Of a stretch of DNA of 64,000 nucleotides, positions 48,844 through 60,315 are shown piece after piece (positions within the stretch are counted from its first letter, which is position 1; each line of letters begins with the position of its first letter). The DNA comes from Gautieria morchelliformis (taxonomy: Eukaryota > Basidiomycota > Agaricomycetes > Gomphales > Gomphaceae), in assembly GCA_015179125.1 (NCBI GenBank), contig WHVA01000107.1:124001-188000 (forward strand), in the 5' to 3' direction. The position numbers and the translations under genes are program-made. The notes beneath the pieces were generated by a model. The model worked only from the letters and a program-made list of their open reading frames with translations, ran no database searches and was not told the DNA's origin.

Positions 48844-49647
48844 ATGCTGTCACAGATCGACCGACAGAACCCAGCCCTTGCGGGCTTCCTGGACTCAGAG
48901 TTGAGGAAAGAGATCAACAAAGCCCTGGTCCTGCGATTCTGGGACCCAGACCCTCAAGGAGAGGAGGAAGAGGAGAGTTTACTTTGTATCCGAGCTGCAG
49001 GACGACACCGAAGCGGCGATATATGGATAGCCGCAGGCTCAGAGCATGAGCACAATGCGATAATCAGGAAAGCTCACCGATGGCTCCCGGTCCTATCAAC
49101 AAACCTACGCATCACCCCAAAGACTTACCCGGTGATTGTTCATACCATTCCCACTTCGTTTAATCCTGATCGAGACAGTGATGACATCGCTACACTATTG
49201 GACAACAACAAGCACATCATTCCCCATCCTTCCATGCTGCAACATGCCAAATTCGTCTCCCGCTCTCCACAGCAACGCCAGAAGGCACACTCATCCCTTG
49301 TCCTATACCTAACTGACCATAATGCATCCAACAACTGCATCCAACAACATGTTGCATACCGAGGGTGTCTTCACTCAACAGAACAGTTCATACGGCATCC
49401 ACCGCAATGCTTCAACTGCCACCAGTTAGGTCACTTTGCACAGTCATGCAAGAATGCCCCAAAGTGTGGAACATGTGCTGGTCTACACTCTACACGTGAC
49501 TGTAAGTGCCCAAACCAGAGTGCATGCCAAGAGGCGGTCTGCCCGCATGTGACGCCGAAATGTGCACTGTGCGGAGGCCCCCTATGCAGCGACCAACCAC
49601 AAGCTATGCAACACCCGCAAATCTATCATCAAGCAGCATGGCCGTGA
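48844..49647 (+). CDS. LINE 1 ORF1, RNA-binding and zinc-knuckle frame
   Basis: 267 residues. The middle (RSGDIWIAAGSEHEHNAIIR ... PVIVHTIPTSFNPD) resembles the RRM-like part of fungal LINE ORF1. A CCHC knuckle (CFNCHQLGHFAQSC) is followed by CGTCAGLHSTRDC and further Cys pairs. The role in the family is binding the element's RNA. It ends 250 bp before the tail. Confidence 0.7.
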   Translation: MLSQIDRQNPALAGFLDSELRKEINKALVLRFWDPDPQGEEEEESLLCIRAAGRHRSGDIWIAAGSEHEHNAIIRKAHRWLPVLSTNLRITPKTYPVIVHTIPTSFNPDRDSDDIATLLDNNKHIIPHPSMLQHAKFVSRSPQQRQKAHSSLVLYLTDHNASNNCIQQHVAYRGCLHSTEQFIRHPPQCFNCHQLGHFAQSCKNAPKCGTCAGLHSTRDCKCPNQSACQEAVCPHVTPKCALCGGPLCSDQPQAMQHPQIYHQAAWP

Positions 49648-52600
49648 CAACATGAAAGAGGATGGACTGTACCACATATAATGACAGAACCGAATGGTTG
49701 CGCAAGAGACGCAACAAAACTAACACCCTCGCCCACACAGGCATGGACATGCCCAGGGCTTCGCCCATGGTGCACAAGCAGAGATAGAGAACTAAAGGCT
49801 AGATAGAACACATGTTGACTGGCACACTGTAGCAATCATCTTACATAGGGCCATGCCCCAAAAGACGTTAAATTGGATTTAAAAATATAAAAATAAAAAA
49901 ATGGGCTATTTTGCTACGACTGTAGATAGGGTGAACTCCGTTTGGGCAGCCCTACCTTCTGAACATTTATTGGTTTATCTTATTCGCCAAACTACACACT
50001 TCGTTGCACAAGCCATTCAGGCATTCGCTGTGTTCACTAATACACAATATTAATGCTTAAAACCTGATCTTGACAGGCCAACACTTGGCACCTGCCATCA
50101 ACCCTGCATTTCCCTGACCTCTCTGGCCCTTGACTGACCCATGATGTTGCATACTACACAAGTCACTTGACTTCTGACACTGTTCCAAAAGTGGAAGTTG
50201 GAGGATGGAGAATGGAGCCGAATTGGCAAAGTGAATGGAATTGGCGGAAGTTCTCCCAGAAGCAGAAATATTTCTGAAAGCAAAGTTGGGAATGGAAATG
50301 GAACTCGGGATGGTGTCTGAACTGGAACACAGGGTGTCCCCTGACAGATGGGCCCATCAGTGCTGGGCCATGCATGCCTGGATTTGTGTCACACTTGACT
50401 ATCAAGCCTGCTATGTTATCAGTACAAAACATGTTGTCCACTCTAGTCTAGTTTTTTGTGGACATCGACTGGAGGGTTGGGATGTGTTTCAGCAGTGCCA
50501 TGGTCATGATTTAGTCGGCCAGGAGTGTGATCAGCTTTTCTGCCTCTCTAGTTGCCATGGCTGTGAACAGGTGATGGTTTTGTTCTTCATCCCACATAGG
50601 GTGGTGGCAGTTGAAGTCCTCACACCATAGCATAGCATCTGAGTCAACCTGAATGATGTTGTGCCTTTCTCCGTCAATGAATTGATCCAGGTGGTGCATG
50701 GTGTCCAAGTGCATGCAGTTGTTGTATACGTTGAAGATTGTGGTCTTGCCCTGTGGGTGTTTGATCTGAATGACTGTGACATTGTTTGAGCCTGTAAAAG
50801 AAAGTTGTGTCCATGAGTTGGTGTTGAGTGCCCCATTCACTAAGATAAGCAAGCACTTTGCAGAGTCATTAGTCAAGTGAGACGTGGGGTAAAGTACATG
50901 CCAGTGGTGATTGGCTCTAGTGTTGCCCAGGGTATTGGTGTAAGGTTCTTGGAGAAGCAGCAAGTCCCAGTCTTTGTGGATCCGCGAGTTGATGAGGTCA
51001 TATTGCACTTTGTTGGATTCATCCAGGTTTTATGTAGATTTTCAGCCTCTTTGGTGGGCCTAGCTCAATTCGATTTGGCATGGTGGCGGGGGTGATTTGT
51101 CATTGGGATGGTGGGGCCCCCAGTCGGTTGCCATTCGTTCTTGCACTGAGGGCTGGAAAGTAAGGGTAGACTGTCTGTGCGTACCTTTGCGATATGACAC
51201 CGTTTCCCATCCTTCTGCGTTGGACAGACCAATTGGTGGAGGTAGCATTAGCATCGGAGCAGCTATTCTGGGTGGTTGCGATACATGCGTCCAGGTCTGT
51301 TATAAGGTAGTATGGCATGAGGTTCTCCAGCAGCCTGTCGTCCATCTCGCTGCACCTGCATATGAAGGAGGGGCACAATCTGTCCCAGCTGGCATGAGTG
51401 CTAGCATCACATGAGACACAATGGAATTTGCTGGGGTTGGCGAAGGCCAACATCCTGTATCTGTTGCCACACGTGCCACAGGTGTAGGACATGTGTCCCC
51501 ACCCCTGACACTTCAGGCATCAAGTCGGCTCTTTTTGCACTTCTACTCTTTTTTGGCAGATGGTTATCCCATTGGTCAGAACCTTGTCTGCGACCTCTGG
51601 GCTGGTGAGTGTGATGAGCGCATGGCCGCACATCTGGTCAGCGATCGGCGGTGCGTGGGCTTCAGCCATTTGGCCCTGTCAATGGCACCGCAGGGGAGCC
51701 TATTGACGTTTTTGACGTGCCTGTGTTCATTGTCCTTGTCCGGGCCGAGGTGTAGGGGGATGAACAGGATCACTAGTGGGAACAGCCTGGTTTTACCCTT
51801 GCTTCTGGTGCTAGCGCTTCAGTGAATAGTATTCTGTGCTGAGCTTCGTTGATCCACAAGGCCGCCCCCTCTGAGTCCAGCTCGAATAGGACCCCCCCAT
51901 TGACCAGTCGTGCTGACGACGGTATGCGTGTGTTCTGACCCTATGGCGCTCAGGACCTCGTTGGCCCTCTTAGCCAGGCCCGCATTGTCCATCTCCGCCA
52001 AGATCTGTGTGCCGGCGTCCGCAGCATGGACTAGGATCTGTCGCTGCTTGACTCCTTCCCGCACACGGACCCTCGCGACGAGGGTTGATGCCATTGTGAT
52101 GGTGGCTGATGCGGCTTGGGGCAGGGCGGCTGCTTTGGTCACCGCGTCCTTGTAGGTGGTGGTGGTTTCTCTGAGCTGCGACACCATCGTAGTGACCGTC
52201 GACGTTGCTGCTTGGATGGACAGCACTGCCGCTGCCACGTCCTCCGTGACCTTTTGTGCTGCGTGGACTACACATTCCATCGCCACCTTCATATTCTTGA
52301 CTACTGCTTCGGCCTCTTGTATTTTCGCCATGAGCGCACTGCTTTCCCCCATGAGCTGGGTCTTTACGCGGTCGGCAATTCTATCTCCTTTAGAATCGTC
52401 GTCTATCGGTTCCAGCACAAAAGCTATAGACCTCCGCGCGGCTGATCCCCTTGTATTGTGTGACTTGGAGTATAGCCGTGGTCATGGTGTCGATTGTCCA
52501 CGGTGTTCCTGGTACGGTCAGTAATGTGTGTTCTAAGTAGCGTTTACCTTCCTCTATGTTCTTTATCTCTTGGTCTGGTAGTTCTCTTATCATCTCAAGC

Positions 52601-52958
52601 GTAAGCACTTCCGGCTCTGTAGCTGTGCCCCTGGTGGTGGGCCGGTTGGCAGGCGGCCTCTTTTCAGGCGGCGGGGCTGTCTCCTTCGTGCGTTCTGTCT
52701 GCTTCTTTCTCTTGGCTAACAGGCGTTTCGGCCTTATTCGTCCCTGATTGTCGAGCCTTGCCTGTGCTAGGGTGGGGGGTTGCGTCTGCTGGTGGGCGTG
52801 TCCCCGGCCCCCGTCCGGCTGCCGACATTGTGGCTCCGGGTCGACTGGGGTCGGGCTGTAGCTGTAGCTGGGAGCTTTAGGAGCGTGTATGTGTAGGAAT
52901 CTACGTGAGATGTAGGAAAAGTCCTTAGGCATCCTGGAGATGGTGGTGGTCGGAGTGC

Positions 52959-53701
52959 AAAAGGGTTCATAGACTTACCATAGGATGGTTTTCCCCGCGC
53001 CTGCTGTGCCAGTGTATCAGCGGAACGAACAAAACTCCCAGAGTAGCTAGCGCACGTATACCATGTAGCCAAAGGAACGAATGAGGGGTCTCTCGCCATG
53101 CTTGGAATTGTTCTCCCTCTATGAACCATGAGCCGGTCATCGCTTGTCGCATGTTACGGGCGTTTCTATGCTTTGACGCGTAATCAGGAGCCGCCAGCCA
53201 TTCATAGATCTTCTGGATCTTCTGGGGATGTTCTTCTACATAACGGGGCGGTCAGAAACGGCATCCCGCGCTAGGAGGCACTGGCGAGCTGCGACTTACA
53301 CAATTCCACACAAGAAATTGAGTATTCAAGCCAATTGGTGCGCCTGTTCCTGCAAATATTCGACACCACTATCTATCTTCACGTGAGACTCTCCAGTTCG
53401 CCGCCGCAACGAAGAAGTAGCTCATTCAAAGCCGGTAATCGGGAGGATGCTGCTGCCTCATCATCTTCTACTAGTCGACGAATAGTCTGAAGTACTTTTT
53501 GGTCCAAACAGCCGATCAATGATGATTTTCTTGTCCCTCGATGCATTCTTGACGCCGCTCCCATAGCTGAGGCATGCGCTGATAGTCGCTCCTGTGAGCT
53601 GGAGAACTGCAATGACACTCGCTGATTGAGTGGTTAACACCCTACCAACGGTTCTGATAGGCTGTCGGCGACTCACCTGCTAATCCCAGAGCTGCAGCCA
53701 T
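52959..53701 (-). pseudogene. Third NACHT-ankyrin receptor copy, 5' fragment
   Basis: The start codon is at 53701-53699 (MAAALGLA again), with SVIAVLQLTGATISACLSYG at about 53620-53560 and PALNELLLRCGGELESL at about 53440-53390. After that the piece of exon 2 encoding LNTTLQRELGRK...VDQT is missing and exon 3-like sequence follows. Exon 4 (RQAMTGSWFIEGEQFQAWRE) and the P-loop micro-exon region (about 52990) are present. LINE 2 then begins in the next intron. Nothing of the rest of NACHT or the ankyrins is found beyond LINE 2. Broken and truncated. Confidence 0.8.
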
Positions 53702-54200
53702 AGCGTGGAGTTGGTTAGAGTAGCGTGCACAGCGTTGCCGCCTGCATTGCCACTTCGATGGAGAAGCCATCGTGTCCACATGGACCCACTAGAAAACTCA
53801 CAAAATTTTGTAAAGACCGACGGCGCTTGCAATTCGTTTCTGGTGCTTTTTCAGGAACTGCCATGAAAGTACAAGCCTGAAACACCATAATGAACTTCTT
53901 CATCAACCCACAGTTGGGGGCTGATGCACTAGTGGCGTTGTTGCGGGCGTCGGATACGATAGCCTATAAGATGTCCGTCGAAGCATGCGATGGGCGTTGT
54001 CCACTTCTGTGACTGATAAGCAATGTATGTGATGGGTTCCCAGTGCCTGATTGGCTATCCAGATCGGGCTACCCCTAAGAGCCACACAATCACAGCCCAA
54101 AAAGGAACTCACATGGACTCAATTGTCGTCATAGCACCGTGAATCTCAAACACAACAACTAGCCTCGTACGACCACCTCCACCTCGAATTCCTCTCTGAA
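53702..54200. promoter_or_regulatory. Shared 5' region of receptor copy 3 and AhpC/TSA copy 2
   Basis: The two genes are head to head, 499 bp apart. About 53760-54135 matches 39940-40270 upstream of the left-arm receptor (cctgattggctatccagatc... and the CCAAT-like gattggct). A divergent promoter is inferred from layout only. Confidence 0.45.
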
Positions 54201-55132
54201 ATGTCTGGACGGGACGTCATGCCTGTGTCCGAAGCGCAGATTGCTGTTGCTGCAGGGCTCAGCCTGTTCGATGCGAGGGGAAACAGAATTCGATTTGGGG
54301 CTTTGTTTGAACTGGAAAAAACTGTCGTTGTGTTTATAAGTAAGCGGCGTGTTTTCATGGGCTTGACCTGTGTGCTCATAGAGACAGGGCACTTTTTTTG
54401 TGTGGTGAGTAGTTGCTTTTATGCTGAGTGCTGAGTTTATCGCTGCCATAGAGCTGTCAGGTGCGTATGTATGTTTTATGATCTATGCTGCCTACCTGAG
54501 TTCATGGGCAGAAATATGTGTCCAACCTTACTGCCGTACGCCCGGATGCACTCGAGCGAGCGGGCACCAAGATCGTCATCGTGGGCTGCGGTGACTGGCT
54601 TCTTGTCAAGAATTACTGCCGTACGCCCTCCCCTGTAGACCCTCAACCTAGGTCTCAGCTTACCCTCATCATACCCAAGGACTTACTTGCGGCAAACCCC
54701 ACCCGCTCATATCGTATTATGCAGACCCTAACCGCAACATATATCGTGCGCTGGGGATCTCCACCCAGTCTACACACAATAATAAACGCAGAGGACGGTG
54801 TATCCTTATGAATACCGTAAGGAGTGTCATGGTGAGTCGTGTGGTGCTGTGCTTGTGCAAGATGTGAACACCCTGATATTATGTACCCAGTCTTTTTTGC
54901 GAAACCCTTTACATATCGGGAGGCAGGGTAGTAGTTCCCAGCTTGGGGGGGCGTTTATCGTAGGCCCAAGTACGTCTCCAATCTTACTCCAACACACGTC
55001 TACATACATACCCGTCACTTCCCAGACAATAAATGCTCCTTTGCGCACTACATGCAGCATGCTGAGGACCACATCAACGTTCCAGAGCTCATCCGGAAAG
55101 CCGGCGTCAGAATCGCATACCCACAAGCTTAG
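54201..55132 (+). CDS. AhpC/TSA-like (PRXL2C/AAED1-type) thioredoxin-fold protein, copy 2
   Basis: Same exon plan as copy 1: 54201-54339, a 17-nt micro-exon 54388-54404, 54512-54620, then three more exons to TAG at 55130-55132. It reads MSGRDVMPVSEAQIAVAAGL, LFDARGNRIRFGALFELEKT, VVFIRHFFCV, TKIVIVGCGDWLLVKN, KPHPLISYYADPNRNIYRAL, HIGRQGSSSQLGGAFIVGP and FAHYMQHAEDHINVPELIRK. The single micro-exon Cys is kept. The stretch after LGIST is more diverged than in copy 1. Likely functional, but the join after NYC (54620 to about 54676) gives an altered codon and deserves care. Confidence 0.7.
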
Positions 55133-56361
55133 GGTGGTTTCCTTTTCCCAGCTTGCGCTTCAGCAGGAGCATTGCGCACCACACGTCTTAGACCATACCC
55201 ATATATTTGTCTATCTCTCGGGAAACACTGAATGTCGATTGGCGAGAAACCTCCTACAAAAGTACCCCTAGCTATCCAACGGGCGCCTTCCGTGCTCGTT
55301 CTCCATGTCACTTCTTTGCAACACTTAGTTCTCGTACTAAACCAACACGTAAATCTGTCCATCATCACTCATACCCGGGTGTATTCCTTCGAAAACGTAG
55401 GAAATTCGGGCGTAGGTACGGCTCACGGTAAATTTTGCGGATACAGCGCCAGATTTGTATGCTTGAATCCGCGGCGGTGTACTGCTGGAACGTTGCAATG
55501 CCGATAGGTAGATGATGACGGATCAATGGTGTTGATGAATCCTGGAATAGTATTGTACTAGTTGCAACGATGGTGGGGTTGTCCGATATTGCCAGAAGCT
55601 ATGATAGGTACTGGCAGATGTCATAACATCCATGAACGGGCGGATATAGTCACACATGACGCTTCCCATGAGTAGTCAGAAACCGTAAGAACCACAAGGC
55701 TATGGTACGATGGACTCTTATGTAACGTCCTTGCAGGTCAAAAGATGGGTTCAAGTGTGCGTGCCCATTGCGCGAGTCGGTGCAGTTAGGCTCCGTTGGG
55801 AGACTGCGAATCAGAAAAAGATGACCTACCACTGGGAACGCAGCAATATTGTTAGTTCTTGAATTGATCTGTCGTCTGTGTGTGTTTACCAGTCCGTTCG
55901 TGCTCAGTCTCACGGAGGCGATCCTTGTTTCTTCTTTGGTAAGTCCAGAGAAATCCCACAGATGTCTCACGTGTGGCCAAGGTGGTAGAGCGTTCTGACT
56001 GCACATGTCTCCAGCGACCCGGGATTGACGTCTTTCTCGCTAAATCGTGCATCTGGAGGGTGCTTTACTGTAAGCATTATCACCAGCGAGAACTGAATAA
56101 AATTTCCACACTACTTATTAGACCCGGGCATGGTAATCAGCAGAAATGGCATGCCCTCTCCCATGATATGCACAAGTCGACAGGTGGGCTAGTCAGGCAG
56201 AGTGCTGACTGGTTCAATCGTACAGGGCACAAAAAATGGAACTTATGGGCAGTCCAAAAGCCAGATTAGCACGCAGTTGTCGCGAACAGACCTACGCCGA
56301 TTCAAAAATTACATTGGATGTCGCCACAATCACAAACGAAGGTGTTAACTAGAGCGTGACG
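55133..56361. other. Intergenic, with a tRNA-like stretch
   Basis: At about 55970-56035 there is an A-box-like tggccaaggtggtagagc and a degraded B-box-like cgacccgggattgacgtc. It does not fold into a full cloverleaf by eye and may be a tRNA-derived remnant. Nothing else recognised. Confidence 0.35.
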
Positions 56362-57636
56362 TTAGTTTCTCCCTGTACCTTCCAGCATGCCAGTGACCAA
56401 GGGCTCTGCCAGAAATTGCGTAATAAGTTTTACCACCTCCTCTGGTCTTTCCTGCTGTACCCAATGCCCCGCACCCTTTACAAAATGGCACCCATCTGGA
56501 CCCATGTGCTCGCATACCTGGCGCATCCGCACCATACTCCCTGGGGCTTGATATGGTCCCCAGTCGAACTCTCCGGCAATAAATTGGGCAGGCACATTGA
56601 TAAGCTTCTCTGAAAACACCCGGAGCTCAGGTGATATACTGAATTGGTACCAATTGAGCCCCCCCTGGAAAGTTGTGCGTGAGAATTCAGCAACGTAGAC
56701 GCCCAACTCTGCGTCAGTGAGCCAGAAAGGCTCTGTATGAGGAAGATGTGGCGCAACAGTTTCTGCCATCGTCTTGTCGGCGTGCATAATGTAATACTCG
56801 GGCATCTGCGCGATGACGGGTGCTGACCAGGATGTGAGAGGGTGAGGTCTATTCGGAGTCCAATCGGCGCTTTTCATATGGTAGTAAGCGCGGAGGAAAG
56901 CAGAGAGCCCTTGCGGGGCTTGCAGCATGTGTTCATTTGCATGGGATGTGGGCGAGGCGAAGTAAAGCTGATAGTGTTTCCGAGGGGGGTCTAACGCTGC
57001 AAGTTCCACGGGGAGTGTGTCGGCGGGAGGGATACACGGGCCGGTGGCGGGGACGAAGGATGGTGGTCCGAGAAATGGGGCGCTCATAAGGACGACAGAA
57101 CGAAACATGTCCGGACGAACTAGGGAACAGTGACCTGCGACGAGTGATCCAAAATCGTGTCCTACAACGCATGCAACACTGCGGCGGCCTAGCGCGAGGA
57201 CAAGGGCCACCAGATCAGCGACAAGATGAAGCACGCGGAAGGACTCCCCATTTGATGTAGACCAACCCGTGGTACGGCCGTAGCCACGCTGGTCGGGAGC
57301 AACTATGTGGTATCCCTTCATAGCCAGAGGCACCATTATTTTGCGAAAAGAATACGCTCTAAAAGGACAAGGTCAGAGCGGACGCGTGCGGGTCCTAACG
57401 ATGTACTACATTTCTGGAAACCCATGTAACAGCAGAAGAAGGGGTCGTTCAGCAGCTGGTAATGGCGTAGCCGTGCCTTTCAGTGGTGGGTCTAGCATCA
57501 CACGGTGTGAGTCTGACGCTGGCGATGGTTCCGAAACTCCAGCTTCGAGGATATGCATGTCGAGGCCATTTATGTGGGGAACGATGCGAGATGTGATGCC
57601 ACTCGGGAGAGGGAGGGGTTTCAGTCCTTCAGACAT
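56362..57636 (-). CDS. Epoxide hydrolase (alpha/beta-hydrolase fold)
   Basis: Two exons, 57410-57636 and 56362-57358, with a 51-nt intron (57359-57409). The protein of about 407 residues starts MSEGLKPLPLPSGITSRIVP. It has the oxyanion motif HGFPE, then APDQRGYGRT, the nucleophile motif VGHDFGS, a cap domain with YYHMKSADW and GGLNWYQFS (candidate ring-opening Tyr), and the C-terminal AGHWVQQERPEEV with the catalytic His. It has the hallmarks of soluble epoxide hydrolases, which open epoxides to diols; the substrate is unknown. No signal peptide is seen, so it is probably cytosolic. The gene appears intact. Confidence 0.9.
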
Positions 57637-58610
57637 GAGACATGAGATAAGATGTTATGTAAGGGGTTAATTGATCAGCCGGCTGATGATACCCGATCAT
57701 ATCTAAGGTAACGTAGATATGCCCGTCCTCCTCTAAACGCGTCCATGGCATCCGTTGCCAGCCTAACGCTGAGATCGTCTACGAACTGCTTCGGATAGAT
57801 TCGACCAGCTTTCGACTTGTCATCATTCCGCTTACAACCTAGAACGGTCAAGGGCTCCTGCAGGGTAAGGAAACAAGCTTTGTTCTACTCCCTCAATTAT
57901 TGCTCGCTCGTGGCACCTTGATGTCTAGATGCAACAGCGAGTAAAACACCATCGACATATGTACGGTGCCATTGGTGCCAATGGCCATCATATGATGATC
58001 GGATTCTCAAAGCTAAACACGTGTACACGATCGACGCCTTCCTTCCCTAGTGATTTCGACGGCAGAGCCCGCCGTCGTCTGGCTAATATTTCTCCCATTC
58101 GATGCCTTAAGCCCGTGTCGTGCCTCACGGCCAGTTTAGCGCTTACATGCGCCGCGCAGGGTGTTGGGAAAACCTGATGTCTGAACGTCATGAGAACCAC
58201 AGCTCGGATCAGCGTTGTAACGTATGTAATCTAATGTGGTTACTAGAAGGCCCCAATCCAAGTGACTTGCGCTCTACTCTCTACAGGGTAACTACTCTAG
58301 AGGGTGACTAGAACTAGCCTTTGTGAAAAAAGTCTACTGTCTCCAATACTTAACGCATGACTAGGTGGTGGCACGGGCTCCGTCGTGCCCTCTATGTGGT
58401 CTTAATGGCATCATACGGCATTTTTACATCGGCGCCGCCCACCGCAACAAATTGAGATTGAATTTGCCTCTTTTCACTACTCTGCAGGGGTAGCGAAAGG
58501 GCCGTTCAGGAAAACGGCGCTACAATAAAGGGTCTCTGCATCAGATCAAATATTCTCAGCAGGCCAGTGCGCTCCTTATAATTTTTCCAATTCATCGTAT
58601 TGGCAACAGC
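57637..58610. other. Intergenic
   Basis: No gene recognised between the epoxide hydrolase start and the DUF6534 gene; short frames only. Confidence 0.4.
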
Positions 58611-60315
58611 ATGCCTCTCACTGCTGTTAATGCCACTTTTACAGCTGAGGTTCCTCCGAATCTCTCCGAACTGTGCGCTTCCGATTTTTCTCCCAATTGT
58701 TTGGACATGTTCACATCGCCTTTATTTGTCCAGGCTTGGGCCTCCGGTAGGTGACTCCGTAAGCCACGGTCAGCCCCGCATATGTTCACATTATCTCCAG
58801 CTCATTGGTATTTTCCTGAACTGGGGTCTCTTGGGTATACTGGGGAATCAAGTGTGTAAGATTCTAGTCACAGTTCAGTACCTGACTGCAAAAGCTTACG
58901 ATGATCATAGATATTTACTACCTTTGCTTCCCGAGGGATTCTCGCTACACCAAAGCCTTCGGTGCGCTACAATCAGCGTCTCGCATTATTGCCGATTTCA
59001 ATGGTTTCAACAGTATATGGTCTATTCCTATTGGAAATAGCACAGACTGTTATGATATCCCGCGATGGTTGGGAATGGCTTATCACTTCATGGGGGCGGC
59101 CTGACCAGATATTGAACTATCATTTGACCTGGTTCGATATCTGTGTATTGGCTGGGATAATATCAACAAGCGTGCAGATCTTCTTTGCCTGGAGAATTTG
59201 GATGTTATGTAAATCGCGGCTACTACCAGCATTCCTTGTCACTGTGAGGCAACCTTGCCCACGCTGATAAAATGGTTCCTGACCCAAGTGCACGGGAAGA
59301 TATCGCTCATGCAAGGAGCTGCTGCCATAGCCGCTGGAATTATGGTTCGCTCCATCTGTATAGTTCTGAACGTAATTATAACTCAATGTTCATGTCGAGG
59401 TGCGACGTCTTCCCAGCTTGGCTGACATTGGAGACCTGTTTCCCGTTGTTTCGGTGGGTAGTGTATAGGCAGCTTTGGTGTTCGAATAGTTCACCCTCCT
59501 GGCGTAGATATGGCTTGGAGGAAGCGCGGCAACGGATATTTGGATAGCAGTCATCATGACGTATCTGGTGGGTTTCATAGGCCATGGATCTTGCTATTTT
59601 CACGAAGAGAACTAACAAGTGATTCCCAGCTTACTCGAGAAAAAAATAAGACCACTTTCAAAAGGTCGAATTATATTCTCAGCCGTCTAATGAGACTGAC
59701 TATTGAGACTGGAGCACTTACAGGTAATGTTCTAGCATGTCGGAAACTGCAGGTGTTAAATTTCAATACAGCTACTGTCGCCACTGTTGATGTCGTGGTC
59801 TTCAATCTATTCAAGGTATTTTGTTTCTGGTTACACACTTTGCACTTTCCATTGACCTTGCGTGATGTTCGATCTTCAGCATAATAACATTCACCTCTGC
59901 CCGTCAGTCATGCTCGCCTACACCGCCTTATGACGCAGACTAATCGTCTATAATCCAGTGCGATTGTCCTGGGAAAGCTGTCAGTATTCAGGTTTTGTCT
60001 CTCTTTGTTTCCAGAGAAACGTACATCATTCCTTCCAGGTACACCACCACGTTGATGGCGGTGTTTAATAACCGAATGTTTTTGCATCGGGATATGCCAA
60101 AATTGCCATCCGCGTCGGCGTCCACAGGGATAGAAGATCATTTTGCCACAATCAGAGACGCCATTTCTCGCAACAGTTCCATGCCTCAGGCCAACAGATC
60201 TTTTCGAGAGACATCCGAGGAAACGGACTCGAAAGGCAGCAACATCCCGCTGAAGCAACTGGTATGTTGCGATGGTGCCCTTGGGAAGTCAGAAACGCCT
60301 AACCCACATGTGTAG
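58611..60315 (+). CDS. DUF6534-type 7-TM protein, copy C (apparently intact)
   Basis: Starts MPLTAVNATFTAEVPPNLSE. An intron of about 50 nt precedes LIGIFLNWGLLGILGNQVYI, then IYYLCFPRDSRYTKAF, VYGLFLLEIAQTVMISRDGW, YHLTWFDICVLAGIISTSVQ-IFFAWRIWML, SLMQGAAAIAAGIMVRSI, WLTLETCFPLFRWIWLGGSA, ATDIWIAVIMTYL, FKRSNYILSRLMRLTIETGA, ATVATVDVVVFNLF, TLMAVFNNRMFLHRDMPK, and a hydrophilic tail ending with TAG 60313-60315. All junctions have GT...AG ends and keep frame. It closely fits the DUF6534 family (seven helices, LIRLT(M/I)ETG motif). Unlike copies A and B it stands alone. Function unknown. Confidence 0.8.

Larger units (their letters stand above)
48449..49900 (+). mobile_element. LINE 1 derivative with ORF1 only
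   Basis: A 1452-bp insertion with a 13-bp target duplication ATGGGCTATTTTG (48436-48448 and 49901-49913) and an A-rich 3' end (about 49880-49900). Both are marks of target-primed reverse transcription. It begins with an ATG at 48450 and contains two ORF1 frames and a 3' UTR shared with LINE 2, but no endonuclease or RT. It was presumably mobilised in trans. Confidence 0.85.
47771..50075 (+). mobile_element. LTR-A, interrupted by LINE 1
   Basis: TGTCATGAG start at 47771 and CTTGACA end at 50075, with a perfect 5-bp target duplication GGCCA (47766-47770 and 50076-50080). The LTR itself is about 840 bp; the rest is the LINE 1 insertion. Solo LTR; same family as 12651-13608 and 16901-17929. Confidence 0.85.
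47571..50346 (+). mobile_element. LTR-B, interrupted by LTR-A
   Basis: Left part 47571-47770 (TGTAAGGG...), right part 50081-50346 (...CCCCTGACA), together about 466 bp of LTR-B. It is inserted within LINE 2. Its outer flanks (CATTC / GATGG) do not match, so a rearrangement at this point is likely. Confidence 0.75.
47309..52958 (-). mobile_element. LINE 2 (Tad/L1-like), degenerate, RT missing, interrupted by LTR-B
   Basis: On the - strand: 5' end near 52958 (CTCCGACCACCACC, like the start of LINE 1), ORF1 pieces 52932-52390 and 52418-51819 (ELDSEGAA region downstream), zinc-knuckle part 51492-51100 (SYTCGTCGNRY ... FHCVSCDAS), then an APE-type endonuclease 51008-50347 (LLLLQEPYTNT; CEDFNCHHPMWDEEQNHH). 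After the LTR-B insertion (47571-50346) the sequence resumes in a LINE 3' UTR related to that of LINE 1 and ends in an A-rich tail (47309-47338). No reverse transcriptase remains, and several frame breaks separate the pieces. It lies in an intron of receptor copy 3. Confidence 0.75.
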
